Positions 46,816 to 55,223 of a DNA stretch of 64,000 nucleotides are shown here, piece by piece. A program made the translations under genes and the position numbers. Source of the DNA: Bacteroidota bacterium. GTDB taxonomy: Bacteria; Bacteroidota; Bacteroidia; Chitinophagales; Chitinophagaceae. Numbering within the stretch: the first letter of the stretch is position 1; each line of letters begins with the position of its first letter. The stretch covers positions 62,001-126,000 of the forward strand of contig VBAR01000006.1 in NCBI GenBank assembly GCA_005882315.1, written 5' to 3'. The notes beneath the pieces were generated by a model. The model ran no database searches, was not told the origin of the DNA, and was given only the letters and a program-made list of their open reading frames with translations.

Positions 46816-47466
46816 TTAATTTTTTAAAGGCATGCCAACACCAATACTGCAATCATGACCTGGTTGTCCATGAGCCGGGTTTAACCGGGGTTGTCCTGCA
46901 ACTGGTTTTGATGTCGGTGCAGTAGTAGTTTGAGCAGCTTGTGTGGGTTGAGTATTTACTATTGGTGATACATTAGTAGTTGTACTTTTCAATGGCTGAC
47001 CGACAGCGATGGTGCAATCATGTCCGGGTTGTCCGTGTGGCGGATTTAACTTTGGCTGACCTGCTAATGGTTGCGATACGGGAACAATAGTTGGTGGTGG
47101 TGCCGTAGTAGTTTGCGATACTTGCGTCGGTTGGGTAGTTACCACAGGTGATGCAGCACCAGTAGTGTTTTTTAATGGCTGACCGACAGCGATGGTGCAA
47201 TCATGACCGGGTTGTCCGTGTGCCGGATTTAATACCACCCCATTTGCTGAAGCGGATTGTGTAAGCTGACCCGGAGCAAGGCTTGGTGGCGGCGTAACAG
47301 TGCTGCCAGATGTCCCAGGGTTCTGTTGTGTAGTTACAGGCTGCGTGGTACTTGCCGGGGTATTTGTTGCCGGAGTAGCTGCAGCGCTATCATCACTTGA
47401 ATTATTTCCGCATGAAATAAAAACTATTGAACAAACTGCACTTACAAACAAGGAATATATTTTCAT
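46816..47466 (-). CDS. Lipoprotein with three HGQPGHDC repeats
   Basis: From ATG 47466 the protein has 216 residues: lipoprotein signal ending VFISC (Cys19), then a Thr/Pro/Gln-rich disordered region and three copies of a ~20-residue unit of the form LNPxHGQPGHDCxIxVGxPLK, separated by Thr/Gln/Pro linkers. The third copy is the C-terminus. An upstream in-frame start at 47496 would add ten residues before the signal and is not preferred. The unit carries two His and one Cys and may bind a metal or haem, but I know of no demonstrated function. Similar HGQPGH motifs occur in unnamed proteins of this phylum as far as I recall. Confidence 0.8.
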   Translation of the reverse strand: MKIYSLFVSAVCSIVFISCGNNSSDDSAAATPATNTPASTTQPVTTQQNPGTSGSTVTPPPSLAPGQLTQSASANGVVLNPAHGQPGHDCTIAVGQPLKNTTGAASPVVTTQPTQVSQTTTAPPPTIVPVSQPLAGQPKLNPPHGQPGHDCTIAVGQPLKSTTTNVSPIVNTQPTQAAQTTTAPTSKPVAGQPRLNPAHGQPGHDCSIGVGMPLKN

Positions 47467-47620
47467 AAATGTTATTTCAATTTTTGAGAGACACAAGATA
47501 GCCTTATTTATTTGTATAATGCAGGCTTATATCTAAAATAGGATAGAGGGTAAATACTGGTATTCAGTACAATATTTACATTATTGTTTTTCTGTATCTT
47601 CAGCAGTAATTCAGCCTTTA

Positions 47621-50554
47621 ATGAAAAAAATCTCTCTTGTTTTTTTGTCGGGTTTTATTTCTGTAATTGCGATAGGCCAACAGTTTGGCGGCAACCCACC
47701 TTCACTTAAATGGAAACAAATAAATACGGATACTGTCAGAATTATTTTTCCTGTTGGGCTTGAAAGCCAGGCAAACAGGACGGCAACGATTGTTCACCGG
47801 CTTGCAGCGGATAATATGAACTCATTGGGAAGCCGGGTACAAAAGATAAATATCGTTTTACAAAATCAGACAACAATACCTAACGGTTATGTAAATCTCG
47901 GTCCTTACCGCAGTGAATTTTATATGACGCCTGCATTTAATAATCTTGACCAGGGTAGTATTACATGGGCCGATCAACTGGCATTGCATGAATACCGGCA
48001 TGTACAGCAATACAATAATTTCAAGCATGGAATAAGCAAGCTAATGGGTATTTTATTTGGTGAAGATGGTTATGCATTGGCAAGTAATGCTGCTGTTCCG
48101 GATTGGTTTTTTGAAGGCGACGCCGTTTACCAGGAAACAGTATTGAGTGAACAGGGCAGGGGACGGCTGCCCCAGTTTTTAAATGCATATCCGTCTCTTT
48201 GGTTGTCAGGTAAAGATTATAGATGGATGAAACTTCGTAATGGCTCCTTGAAACATTATGTGCCTAATCATTATTATCTCGGTTACCTGCTGGTGAACTA
48301 TGGTTATTCAAAATATGGAAATGATTTCTGGAAAAAAGTAACCAGCGATGCGTCGGCATTTAAAGGATTGGTTTATCCTTTCCAACATGCGATAAAAAAA
48401 CATACAGGGATAGAGTATAAAAAATTTGTTGCTGATGCTTTTGATTTTTATAAAAGTGAGTTGCAAACGAACCTGATGAATGAAGAGAATAAGACAAACT
48501 ACTTACAAAAAACTGTAACAGATACAGTGGATGATATGTCGGTAAAAAATTTAACCAGGGAAACAAAGATGAATGGAGTCCCGCAAACGGCGGGACAAGG
48601 GACGTTTAATCAAGGCGGAAACGCTGGTATTAAAAACCTAAGCCGGATCAAAAAGAATTTTATCACCAATTATTATTTCCCGTATGCGATCGGTAATGAT
48701 TCATTGGTATACTTGAAAACAAGCGGCAGACATTTGCCTGCATTTTATATAAGGAATAGTAACGGCGAAAAGAAACTGAAGTTGCGGGATATTTCCATTG
48801 ATGAACAATTCAGCTACCGCAATAACAAGATCGTATATGCTGCATACGAAACTGACAGCCGTTGGAGCTGGAAGGATTATAGTGTTATAAAATTACTTGA
48901 TGTTAAAACGGGTAAACAAAAAAATATAACGCATAACTCAAAATATTTTACTCCGGATATATCGGCAGATGGAAAAAAGATCGTTGCTGTATTTTACGAC
49001 ACAAATGGGAAGAATGAATTGCATATATTAAATGCGGACGATGGAACAGTAATTCAAATAATCAAAAGCAATGATATTGGTTTATTCACCGATCCAAAGT
49101 TTGCTGATAATAATACCCTTGTAACTGCAGTACGACTTCCCGATGGTAAGATGTGTCTTGCTATTGCAAATATTGAAACCGGGAGTGTTGAAAGATTGAC
49201 TCATTTATCTTTTAATGTGATTGGTTATCCCCAGGTAAAAGATGGGGTTGTCTATTTTACGGCTTCTTATATCGGGAATAATGATATTTATGCGTTCAGG
49301 CTGAGCGATAAAAAAATATTTAAAGTAAATCGTACTCCTGTTGGTAGTTATTTTCCGAATGTATATGATGGTAAATTATATTATTCCGAGTTCACTGCAA
49401 ATGGTTACCAATTGAAGCAGTCAGACCTCCCGGTAGTAATGCAGGAACTAACGGAAGCAGATATTAAAAACCTTCAATCCCGTTTTACCCCAGGTAGCGG
49501 CATAGATATTCTAAATTCAACAACCAGCAGAAATTTCGAAGTGAATAAGTATAGTAAAGGGACGAGATTGTTTAATTTTCATAGCTGGCGACCTTATTAC
49601 AGCGATCCGCTATTTTCTTTTTCTTTATATGGCGAAAATGTACTGAATACTTTACAGACAGAAATTTATTATCAGTATAATGAAAATGAAAAAGAACATT
49701 CTGTAGGTGCTGCTGCCGTATATGGTGCATGGTTTCCTTATGTAAATATCGGAACGCAATATACTTTCAACCGTGTAGCAGCTATCAATAATTTGAAAAA
49801 AGAATGGAGCCAGCTTGATTCTTATATCGGCCTCAGTATCCCATTAAATAAAGTGAGTGGTAAATCAGGTAAGAGTTTTAGTATCGGTTCGAATTATGTA
49901 TTGAGAAATGAAATGGTGACGGGCCCATCGAAAATGAATTTCAGTAATGAAAATTTTAGTTACCTGAATCATTTCATCAGCTTTAGCCAACGGAGACAGC
50001 GGGCAACCCAGCATATCTATTCGCCGTTCAGTTATTCTGTTTCTTTAAATCATCGCCATGCAATAACTGAATATACCGGTTACCAGTTTTTGGGTAGCGG
50101 ATCAGTTACGTTGCCGGGTTTTCATTCCACACATAGTGTTGTGCTTACTGGTTCTTTTCAACAACGGGATACTGTGAACCCGCAATTATTCAGCGACCGG
50201 TTTCCTTATTCAAGAGGATATGAAGGCCGCTATTTTTCAAGAATGTGGCGTGCAAGTGCCAATTATCATTTCCCAATTTTATATCCTGATTGGGGTTTTG
50301 CAAATATTTTATACATCACACGTATAAGAGGAAATGCTTTTTATGATTTCACTAAAGTGTATTCCCGGGATAAAACAACTACAGCTGATCAGCGTAGCAC
50401 AGGTATAGAAGTTTACTTTGATACAAAATGGTGGAACCAATACCCACTGACATTTGGTTTTCGCATCAGTCACCTGTTCGATCCAGACCAGTTTGACGGA
50501 TTTAAAGGAAATATATTCGAGATCATTTTACCAGTAAGTATTTTACCAAGATAA
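47621..50554 (+). CDS. Secreted HExxH metalloprotease with TolB-like propeller and C-terminal barrel-like region
   Basis: 977 residues with a signal peptide (KKISLVFLSGFISVIAIGQ). The first 300 residues are a gluzincin-like peptidase: HEYRH at 123-127 and a downstream PDWFFEGDA with a possible third ligand near E165. Next comes a TolB/WD40-like propeller (YFTPDISADGKKIVAVFYDT, then PKFADNNTLVTAV) and a C-terminal ~300-residue beta-rich part resembling an outer membrane barrel. An in-frame hairpin-bearing insertion lies at about residues 314-337. The gene ends one base before the convergent valS stop. Proteolytic activity is predicted, not shown. Confidence 0.8.
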   Translation: MKKISLVFLSGFISVIAIGQQFGGNPPSLKWKQINTDTVRIIFPVGLESQANRTATIVHRLAADNMNSLGSRVQKINIVLQNQTTIPNGYVNLGPYRSEFYMTPAFNNLDQGSITWADQLALHEYRHVQQYNNFKHGISKLMGILFGEDGYALASNAAVPDWFFEGDAVYQETVLSEQGRGRLPQFLNAYPSLWLSGKDYRWMKLRNGSLKHYVPNHYYLGYLLVNYGYSKYGNDFWKKVTSDASAFKGLVYPFQHAIKKHTGIEYKKFVADAFDFYKSELQTNLMNEENKTNYLQKTVTDTVDDMSVKNLTRETKMNGVPQTAGQGTFNQGGNAGIKNLSRIKKNFITNYYFPYAIGNDSLVYLKTSGRHLPAFYIRNSNGEKKLKLRDISIDEQFSYRNNKIVYAAYETDSRWSWKDYSVIKLLDVKTGKQKNITHNSKYFTPDISADGKKIVAVFYDTNGKNELHILNADDGTVIQIIKSNDIGLFTDPKFADNNTLVTAVRLPDGKMCLAIANIETGSVERLTHLSFNVIGYPQVKDGVVYFTASYIGNNDIYAFRLSDKKIFKVNRTPVGSYFPNVYDGKLYYSEFTANGYQLKQSDLPVVMQELTEADIKNLQSRFTPGSGIDILNSTTSRNFEVNKYSKGTRLFNFHSWRPYYSDPLFSFSLYGENVLNTLQTEIYYQYNENEKEHSVGAAAVYGAWFPYVNIGTQYTFNRVAAINNLKKEWSQLDSYIGLSIPLNKVSGKSGKSFSIGSNYVLRNEMVTGPSKMNFSNENFSYLNHFISFSQRRQRATQHIYSPFSYSVSLNHRHAITEYTGYQFLGSGSVTLPGFHSTHSVVLTGSFQQRDTVNPQLFSDRFPYSRGYEGRYFSRMWRASANYHFPILYPDWGFANILYITRIRGNAFYDFTKVYSRDKTTTADQRSTGIEVYFDTKWWNQYPLTFGFRISHLFDPDQFDGFKGNIFEIILPVSILPR
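48578..48623. repeat. In-frame double-hairpin insertion in the metalloprotease gene
   Basis: GTCCCGC/GCGGGAC stem (48578-48596) followed by CGTTT/AAACG (48603-48623), flanked by similar sequences coding for KNLTR (309-313) and KNLSR (338-342). Confidence 0.5.
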
Positions 50555-53290
50555 TTATATAGAAGCTAAACTTTCCTCAATCGCTTTTATCCTTGCTTCC
50601 GCATCTGCTTTTTTCTTTTGTTCACTTGCTACTACTTCAGGTTTTGCATTGGCAACAAATCTTTCATTGCTAAGTTTCTTTTCTACTGATGCAAGAAAAC
50701 CTTTTTGATAGGCGAGGTCTTTTAATAATTCGTCTTTCTGATTACCGGTATCAAGCGGTTGTTCTGTTTGCAGGTAAAATTTATCCTTTCCAATAACTGA
50801 TGATATTGACGGAGCTACCTGTTCATTTACAAAAGCAATAGTTTCTGCATTCACCTGTTTTGCAAGAATAGATTGTATGGTTTGATAAATTGCCGGTGAT
50901 TCACTTTGAATAAACAGTTTTATTTTTTCTTTTGGCTTTATCTGGTTTTTATTTCTTGCATCACGCAGCCCGGTTATTACTTCTTTCAGTAAAATTCCCT
51001 GTGTAAGAATTTCAGATGACTGTTGACTGATCGCTGTCGACTGTCTCACTGTTAAATCATCACTTTCTTTTCTTTCACGAAGTGTATGATAAACTTCTTC
51101 TGTAATGAATGGCATGAATGGATGCAGCAATTGCATCAATTCATCAAAGAAGCTAACCGTTTTTTCGTATATAGCTTTGTCAATTGATTCACCCATCGGC
51201 GGTTTCACCCATTCTAAATACCAGCTACAGAAATCATCCCATATCAAAGAATAAATTGTTTTCAATGCTTCACTCAAACGGAATTCTTTGAATTGACCAT
51301 CGAGTTCTACTTTCACTTCGTTAAGTCTGTTCTCAAACCACATTACTGCAAAATCAGGCTCCTGACTTCCGACTCCTGACTCCTGAGTACTAACTCTTGC
51401 CTCCCACATCTTCACCAACTTCATCGCATTCCAGATCTTATTGATAAAGAATTTTCCCTGTTCATTCCCCGATTCATCCCACATCAGGTCGTTGCCAGCA
51501 GGAGAAGAGATCATAATGCCAAAACGAACTGCATCAGCTCCATCTTTATCTATCATTTCAAGCAGGTCAGGTGAATTGCCAAGACTCTTACTCATTTTCC
51601 GTCCGATCTTATCACGAACAATGCCGGTAAAATAAACTTCACGAAAAGGAATTTGTTTTTCATATTCCAATCCCGCCATTATCATTCTTGCTACCCAGAA
51701 GAAAATAATTTCAGGTGCTGTAACTAATGTGTTTGTAGGATAATAATATTTTACTTCTGCATTTCCGGGATGACTATAACCTTTAAATACTTCAAAAGGC
51801 CAGAGCCAGGAGGAGAACCATGTATCGAGACAATCTTCATCCTGTGAAATGTCGTCAATGGTGAATTGTGAATTGTGAATTTCGTTTACTTGCTTAGATT
51901 CACCATTCACAATTGACCATTCACGAATAAGTTTTTTAAACGCTTCTTCTTTTGTCCCAGCAACAGTAAATGAACCATCAGGTGCGTACCATGCCGGAAT
52001 TCTGTGGCCCCACCAAAGTTGCCTGGAAATACACCAGTCCTTAATATTCTCCATCCAGTGGCGATATAAATTTTTAAACTTACCCGGATAAAATTTTATA
52101 TCATCATCCATTACCACTTTCAATGCAGGGCCGGATATTTTTTTCATGTCCATCCACCACTGTAAGCTCAATCTTGGTTCTACTACGGCATCCGTTCTTT
52201 CACTATAACCAACTTCACTTGTATAATCTTCAGTTTTTACAATATGCCCTTTTGCTTCCAGTTCAGCTACTACTTTTTTTCTTGCAGCAAATCTTTCTTC
52301 GCCTACAAATATCTGCGCTGCTTCATTGAGGGTTCCATCTTCATTTAATGTATCTACAATCTCAAGATCATGCTTTAATCCGAGTTGGTAATCGTTCACA
52401 TCATGTGCCGGTGTAATTTTCAATGCACCTGTACCAAACTCCATCGTCACATATTCATCAGTGATGATCGGGATGCGGCGATTGATCAATGGCACAAATG
52501 CAAATTTTCCATGCAGATGTTTGTAACGTTCATCTTTCGGATGAACACAGATAGCTGTATCACCCATGATTGTTTCGGGGCGAACTGTTGCGATTGTGAT
52601 GTAGTCGTGAATCGTGAGTGGTGAGTCGTGAGTAAAAGTAGTAGTCTCACGTTTCATGTCTGACGATTCACGAGAATCAATAAAGTACTTTACAAAATAC
52701 AGCTTCTGCTTTGTCTCTTTTCTTATCACTTCTTCATCACTGAGTGCCGTCTTTGCTTTCACATCCCAGTTGATCATTCGTTTGCCGCGGTAGATATAAC
52801 CTTTATTATAGAGATCAATAAAAACACTAATTACACTTTTATAATATTCATCATCCATCGTGAACGAAGTACGCTTCCAATCAAGACTGCAACCGAGCTT
52901 CTTCAATTGTTCAAGGATGATGCCGCCATATTTTTCTTTCCATTCCCATGCATAGTTTAAAAAATCTTCGCGGCTGAGTGATGCTTTCTGAATTCCTTTT
53001 TCACGCAGCATCTGCACTACTTTTGCTTCGGTCGCAATAGAAGCATGATCGGTACCCGGCACCCAGCAGGCATTCTTACCCATCATTCTTGCACGGCGTA
53101 CAAGAATATCCTGTATCGTATTATTCAAACAATGTCCCATATGCAGCACACCGGTTACATTCGGCGGAGGAATTACTACAGTAAAGGGTTCCCGTTCATC
53201 AGGTGTACTGTTGAAATATTTTTTATCATTCCAATGCTTATACCATTTTTGTTCGGCAGCATTATGTTCAAAATTTTTTGTCAACTCCAT
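50555..53290 (-). CDS. valS: Valine-tRNA ligase with four in-frame repeat insertions
   Basis: Charges tRNA-Val. Seen: HIGH-type motif GVLHMGHCL (50-53), the catalytic and editing domain signatures YITIATVRPETIMGDTA and DVNDYQLGLKHDL, LDTWFSSWLWPF near 490, KMSKS at 565-569, and the C-terminal coiled coil (KKADAEARIKAIEESL). The 911-residue length is within the family range, but four stretches do not look like ValRS: about residues 205-229, 457-479, 630-646 and 740-760. Each is encoded by heptanucleotide tandem repeats and stays in frame without stops. ValRS is essential, so the protein should be functional. The start at 53290 begins MELTKNFEHNAAEQKWYKHW as expected. Confidence 0.96.
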   Translation of the reverse strand: MELTKNFEHNAAEQKWYKHWNDKKYFNSTPDEREPFTVVIPPPNVTGVLHMGHCLNNTIQDILVRRARMMGKNACWVPGTDHASIATEAKVVQMLREKGIQKASLSREDFLNYAWEWKEKYGGIILEQLKKLGCSLDWKRTSFTMDDEYYKSVISVFIDLYNKGYIYRGKRMINWDVKAKTALSDEEVIRKETKQKLYFVKYFIDSRESSDMKRETTTFTHDSPLTIHDYITIATVRPETIMGDTAICVHPKDERYKHLHGKFAFVPLINRRIPIITDEYVTMEFGTGALKITPAHDVNDYQLGLKHDLEIVDTLNEDGTLNEAAQIFVGEERFAARKKVVAELEAKGHIVKTEDYTSEVGYSERTDAVVEPRLSLQWWMDMKKISGPALKVVMDDDIKFYPGKFKNLYRHWMENIKDWCISRQLWWGHRIPAWYAPDGSFTVAGTKEEAFKKLIREWSIVNGESKQVNEIHNSQFTIDDISQDEDCLDTWFSSWLWPFEVFKGYSHPGNAEVKYYYPTNTLVTAPEIIFFWVARMIMAGLEYEKQIPFREVYFTGIVRDKIGRKMSKSLGNSPDLLEMIDKDGADAVRFGIMISSPAGNDLMWDESGNEQGKFFINKIWNAMKLVKMWEARVSTQESGVGSQEPDFAVMWFENRLNEVKVELDGQFKEFRLSEALKTIYSLIWDDFCSWYLEWVKPPMGESIDKAIYEKTVSFFDELMQLLHPFMPFITEEVYHTLRERKESDDLTVRQSTAISQQSSEILTQGILLKEVITGLRDARNKNQIKPKEKIKLFIQSESPAIYQTIQSILAKQVNAETIAFVNEQVAPSISSVIGKDKFYLQTEQPLDTGNQKDELLKDLAYQKGFLASVEKKLSNERFVANAKPEVVASEQKKKADAEARIKAIEESLASI
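51011..51073. repeat. Heptamer repeat insertion 4 in valS (GACTGTT type)
   Basis: Units read GACTGTT, GACTGAT, CGCTGTC, GACTGTC on the + strand; they encode DDLTVRQSTAISQQSS on the minus strand, before the ITGLR segment. Confidence 0.7.
51353..51403. repeat. Heptamer repeat insertion 3 in valS (GACTCCT type)
   Basis: Units GACTTCC, GACTCCT, GACTCCT, GAGTACT on the + strand; encoded residues ARVSTQESGVGSQEPD. Confidence 0.75.
51853..51922. repeat. Heptamer repeat insertion 2 in valS (GTGAATT type)
   Basis: GTGAATT repeated three times at 51861-51881, then a spacer and an imperfect inverted copy (ATTCACCATTCACAATTGAC). Encodes WSIVNGESKQVNEIHNSQF. Confidence 0.78.
52604..52678. repeat. Heptamer repeat insertion 1 in valS (GTGARTC type)
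   Basis: Units GTGAATC, GTGAGTG, GTGAGTC, GTGAGTA, with a perfect 10-bp inverted repeat CGTGAATCGT (52606-52615) and ACGATTCACG (52663-52672) closing the insert. Sits in the editing domain. Confidence 0.78.
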
Positions 53291-53420
53291 AAGGCCGCAA
53301 ATTTACCGGCTTTTAGCCAGATGGAGAAACTGCTGAATATCAAATTATTTCCCGGAGTTGAATTAGTTTCTCGTCACACATTTCCATTATATTTACCGGT
53401 GACAAAAAGAAAATAATTAC

Positions 53421-54152
53421 ATGAAAAGAGAACTTACATCCTGGCATAGTCCATCGCTGAATAAGGAAATGCCGATTGCCGCTTATGGGGACTATGGTTT
53501 TGCTTTATTGCTTACACCAACTGCTGCGGCTGATTACCTGGAGTACGAACGTTTTCAATTAATGGATCATTTACAGCATCATGTTGATAGCGGCAAGGTG
53601 AAAATATTTTCTATTGACAGCATCAATAATGAAAGCTGGATGAATAATCATATGGATCCGCGACATAAAGTGATCCGCCATAAGCAATGGAATGATTATG
53701 TGTTTAATGAAGTAGTGCCTTTTATCCGGCATAAAACAAGCAGCGATACGCCAATCATTACCTGTGGTGCATCCTTTGGTGCTTTGCATAGTATGAATCT
53801 TTTTTTGAAAAGACCTGATTTGATAAACGGTGTAATTGCAATGAGTGGTGTGTACGACCTTACTGAATATACGAAAGGTCATTATGATGATGATGTATAC
53901 TTCAACAGCCCGATGCACTATATGCCGAATATGACGGATCATAATATTCTTGAACAAATAAGACGCAGCCGCAATATTCATATTGTTACAGGCAGTGGCA
54001 ATTATGAAGATCCGGGTAGCAGCGGCCGTTTTGCAAAAGTTCTATATGACAAGGGCATCAACTATGAACTGGATATCTGGGGAGAAGAATGGCCGCATGA
54101 CTGGAATACATGGCGGGCTATGTTGCCGCATTATATCGGCAGCAGGTTTTAA
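53421..54152 (+). CDS. Esterase-family alpha/beta hydrolase
   Basis: 243 residues of the Esterase_D-like family (PF00756). Nucleophile elbow CGASFGALHSMN with Ser118, and a late His in EEWPHDWNTWRAML (H226); Asp197 in NYEDPGSSGR may complete the triad. No signal peptide is visible, so it is probably cytosolic. Its physiological ester is unknown. Divergent from valS (130 nt) and convergent with aat, with a 4-nt overlap at the stops. Confidence 0.85.
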   Translation: MKRELTSWHSPSLNKEMPIAAYGDYGFALLLTPTAAADYLEYERFQLMDHLQHHVDSGKVKIFSIDSINNESWMNNHMDPRHKVIRHKQWNDYVFNEVVPFIRHKTSSDTPIITCGASFGALHSMNLFLKRPDLINGVIAMSGVYDLTEYTKGHYDDDVYFNSPMHYMPNMTDHNILEQIRRSRNIHIVTGSGNYEDPGSSGRFAKVLYDKGINYELDIWGEEWPHDWNTWRAMLPHYIGSRF

Positions 54153-54796
54153 GATATTAGCAATTCTAACTTCTGACAAAAATCAGTTCTTGGGATCATT
54201 CTTGCTCCAAGACTTTCCAAATGCTCTGTGTAAACCTGGCAGTCTATTAACTCAATACTTTCTTCTTTTAGTAACTGTACATATTTAATAAAAGCAAACT
54301 TGCTTGAATTAGTTTCATTGCTAAACATGCTTTCTCCAAAAAACACTTTACCGAGTTTAATCCCATAAAGACCGCCAACTAATTTTCCTTCTTTCCATGT
54401 TTCAGCACTATGTGCATGCCCAAGTTTGTGCATTTTAAAATAAGCTTTCTCCACTTCATCAGTTATCCAGGTGCCTTCTTGTCCCTCTCGTTTTGTTTGT
54501 TTGCAATTATGAATCACTTCTTTGAAAGCTTTATTGATCGTGAACTCAAATGTGTTTTTCTTGATTAATGCCTGCATGCTTTTACTAACTTTCAAATCAT
54601 CCGGGAATAATACAAACCTTGGATCAGGACACCACCATAGAATATGCTCACCTTCATACCAGGGAAAAATGCCGTTTTGATAAGCTACTAATAATCGTTC
54701 TGGAGATAGATCACCGCCAATAGCCAATAATCCATCCGGCTCGGATAAATGAACAGGAGGAAAGGAAAGTTCTTTTTCTAAAATGAAGATTGACAC
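54149..54796 (-). CDS. aat: Leucyl/phenylalanyl-tRNA-protein transferase
   Basis: Adds Leu or Phe to N-terminal Lys or Arg of proteins, creating a bacterial N-degron. 215 residues; seen are LSFPPVHLSEPDGLLAIGGDLSPERLLVAY, GIFPWYEGEHILWWCPDPRFVLFPDDLKVSKS, SAETWKEGKLVGGLYGIKLGKVFFGESMFS and LIDCQVYTEHLESLGARMI. GTG start at 54796. clpS lies 23 nt upstream on the same strand, so adaptor and transferase of one pathway are probably cotranscribed. Confidence 0.97.
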   Translation of the reverse strand: MSIFILEKELSFPPVHLSEPDGLLAIGGDLSPERLLVAYQNGIFPWYEGEHILWWCPDPRFVLFPDDLKVSKSMQALIKKNTFEFTINKAFKEVIHNCKQTKREGQEGTWITDEVEKAYFKMHKLGHAHSAETWKEGKLVGGLYGIKLGKVFFGESMFSNETNSSKFAFIKYVQLLKEESIELIDCQVYTEHLESLGARMIPRTDFCQKLELLIS

Positions 54797-54819
54797 GAGT
54801 GAAAGTTACTGATAGCAGT

Positions 54820-55122
54820 TTATTCTGCCATCACTTCAATAGTGGCATTAATACCGCGGTCAATTATTGCTTCGCATTGGGGTTTGAGATCATCAAAGCT
54901 GCCTTTTTTTACAGCATACTTACCGTGGAAGTGAATGATGTAGGCGCATTGCTCGGCCTGCTCGTAACTATGCTCGCAGACTTCCATCAATGTTTCTATC
55001 ACCCATTCGAAAGTGTTTACCTCATCATTCCAGACAATAAGATTACAACTCTCATCTGTGGTGGTGAGAACATCTAATTCATCCTGGCTGAAAATGTCTG
55101 TTTTATTTTGAGTAATGTCCAT
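54820..55122 (-). CDS. clpS: ATP-dependent Clp protease adaptor ClpS
   Basis: 100 residues; core LIVWNDEVNTFEWVIETLMEVCEHS, QAEQCAYIIHFHGKYAVKKGSFDDL. The Asn/Asp pair and the His region of the N-degron pocket are present, as in ClpS. It delivers N-degron substrates to ClpA or ClpC with ClpP. First gene of the clpS-aat operon; a -7 element TACTTTTG is visible on the minus strand at 55146-55139. Confidence 0.96.
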   Translation of the reverse strand: MDITQNKTDIFSQDELDVLTTTDESCNLIVWNDEVNTFEWVIETLMEVCEHSYEQAEQCAYIIHFHGKYAVKKGSFDDLKPQCEAIIDRGINATIEVMAE

Positions 55123-55223
55123 TTGTTAGTTCCGGAGTCAAAAGTATAAAATTTATTCTTTGTTTTTTAATCTTGAGGCAACATTAAAGGCAGGTTTTTT
55201 GTCTATTTTCCGGGTTATTATCC

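Noticed and set aside
46816-47240. Three regularly spaced repeats as a CRISPR array
   Set aside because: The repeats are in frame within a lipoprotein gene, only three in number, and the spacers are similar to each other.
53045-53416. Plus-strand ORF of 123 codons across the valS start
   Set aside because: Antisense to the conserved HIGH region of valS and ends without a recognisable domain.
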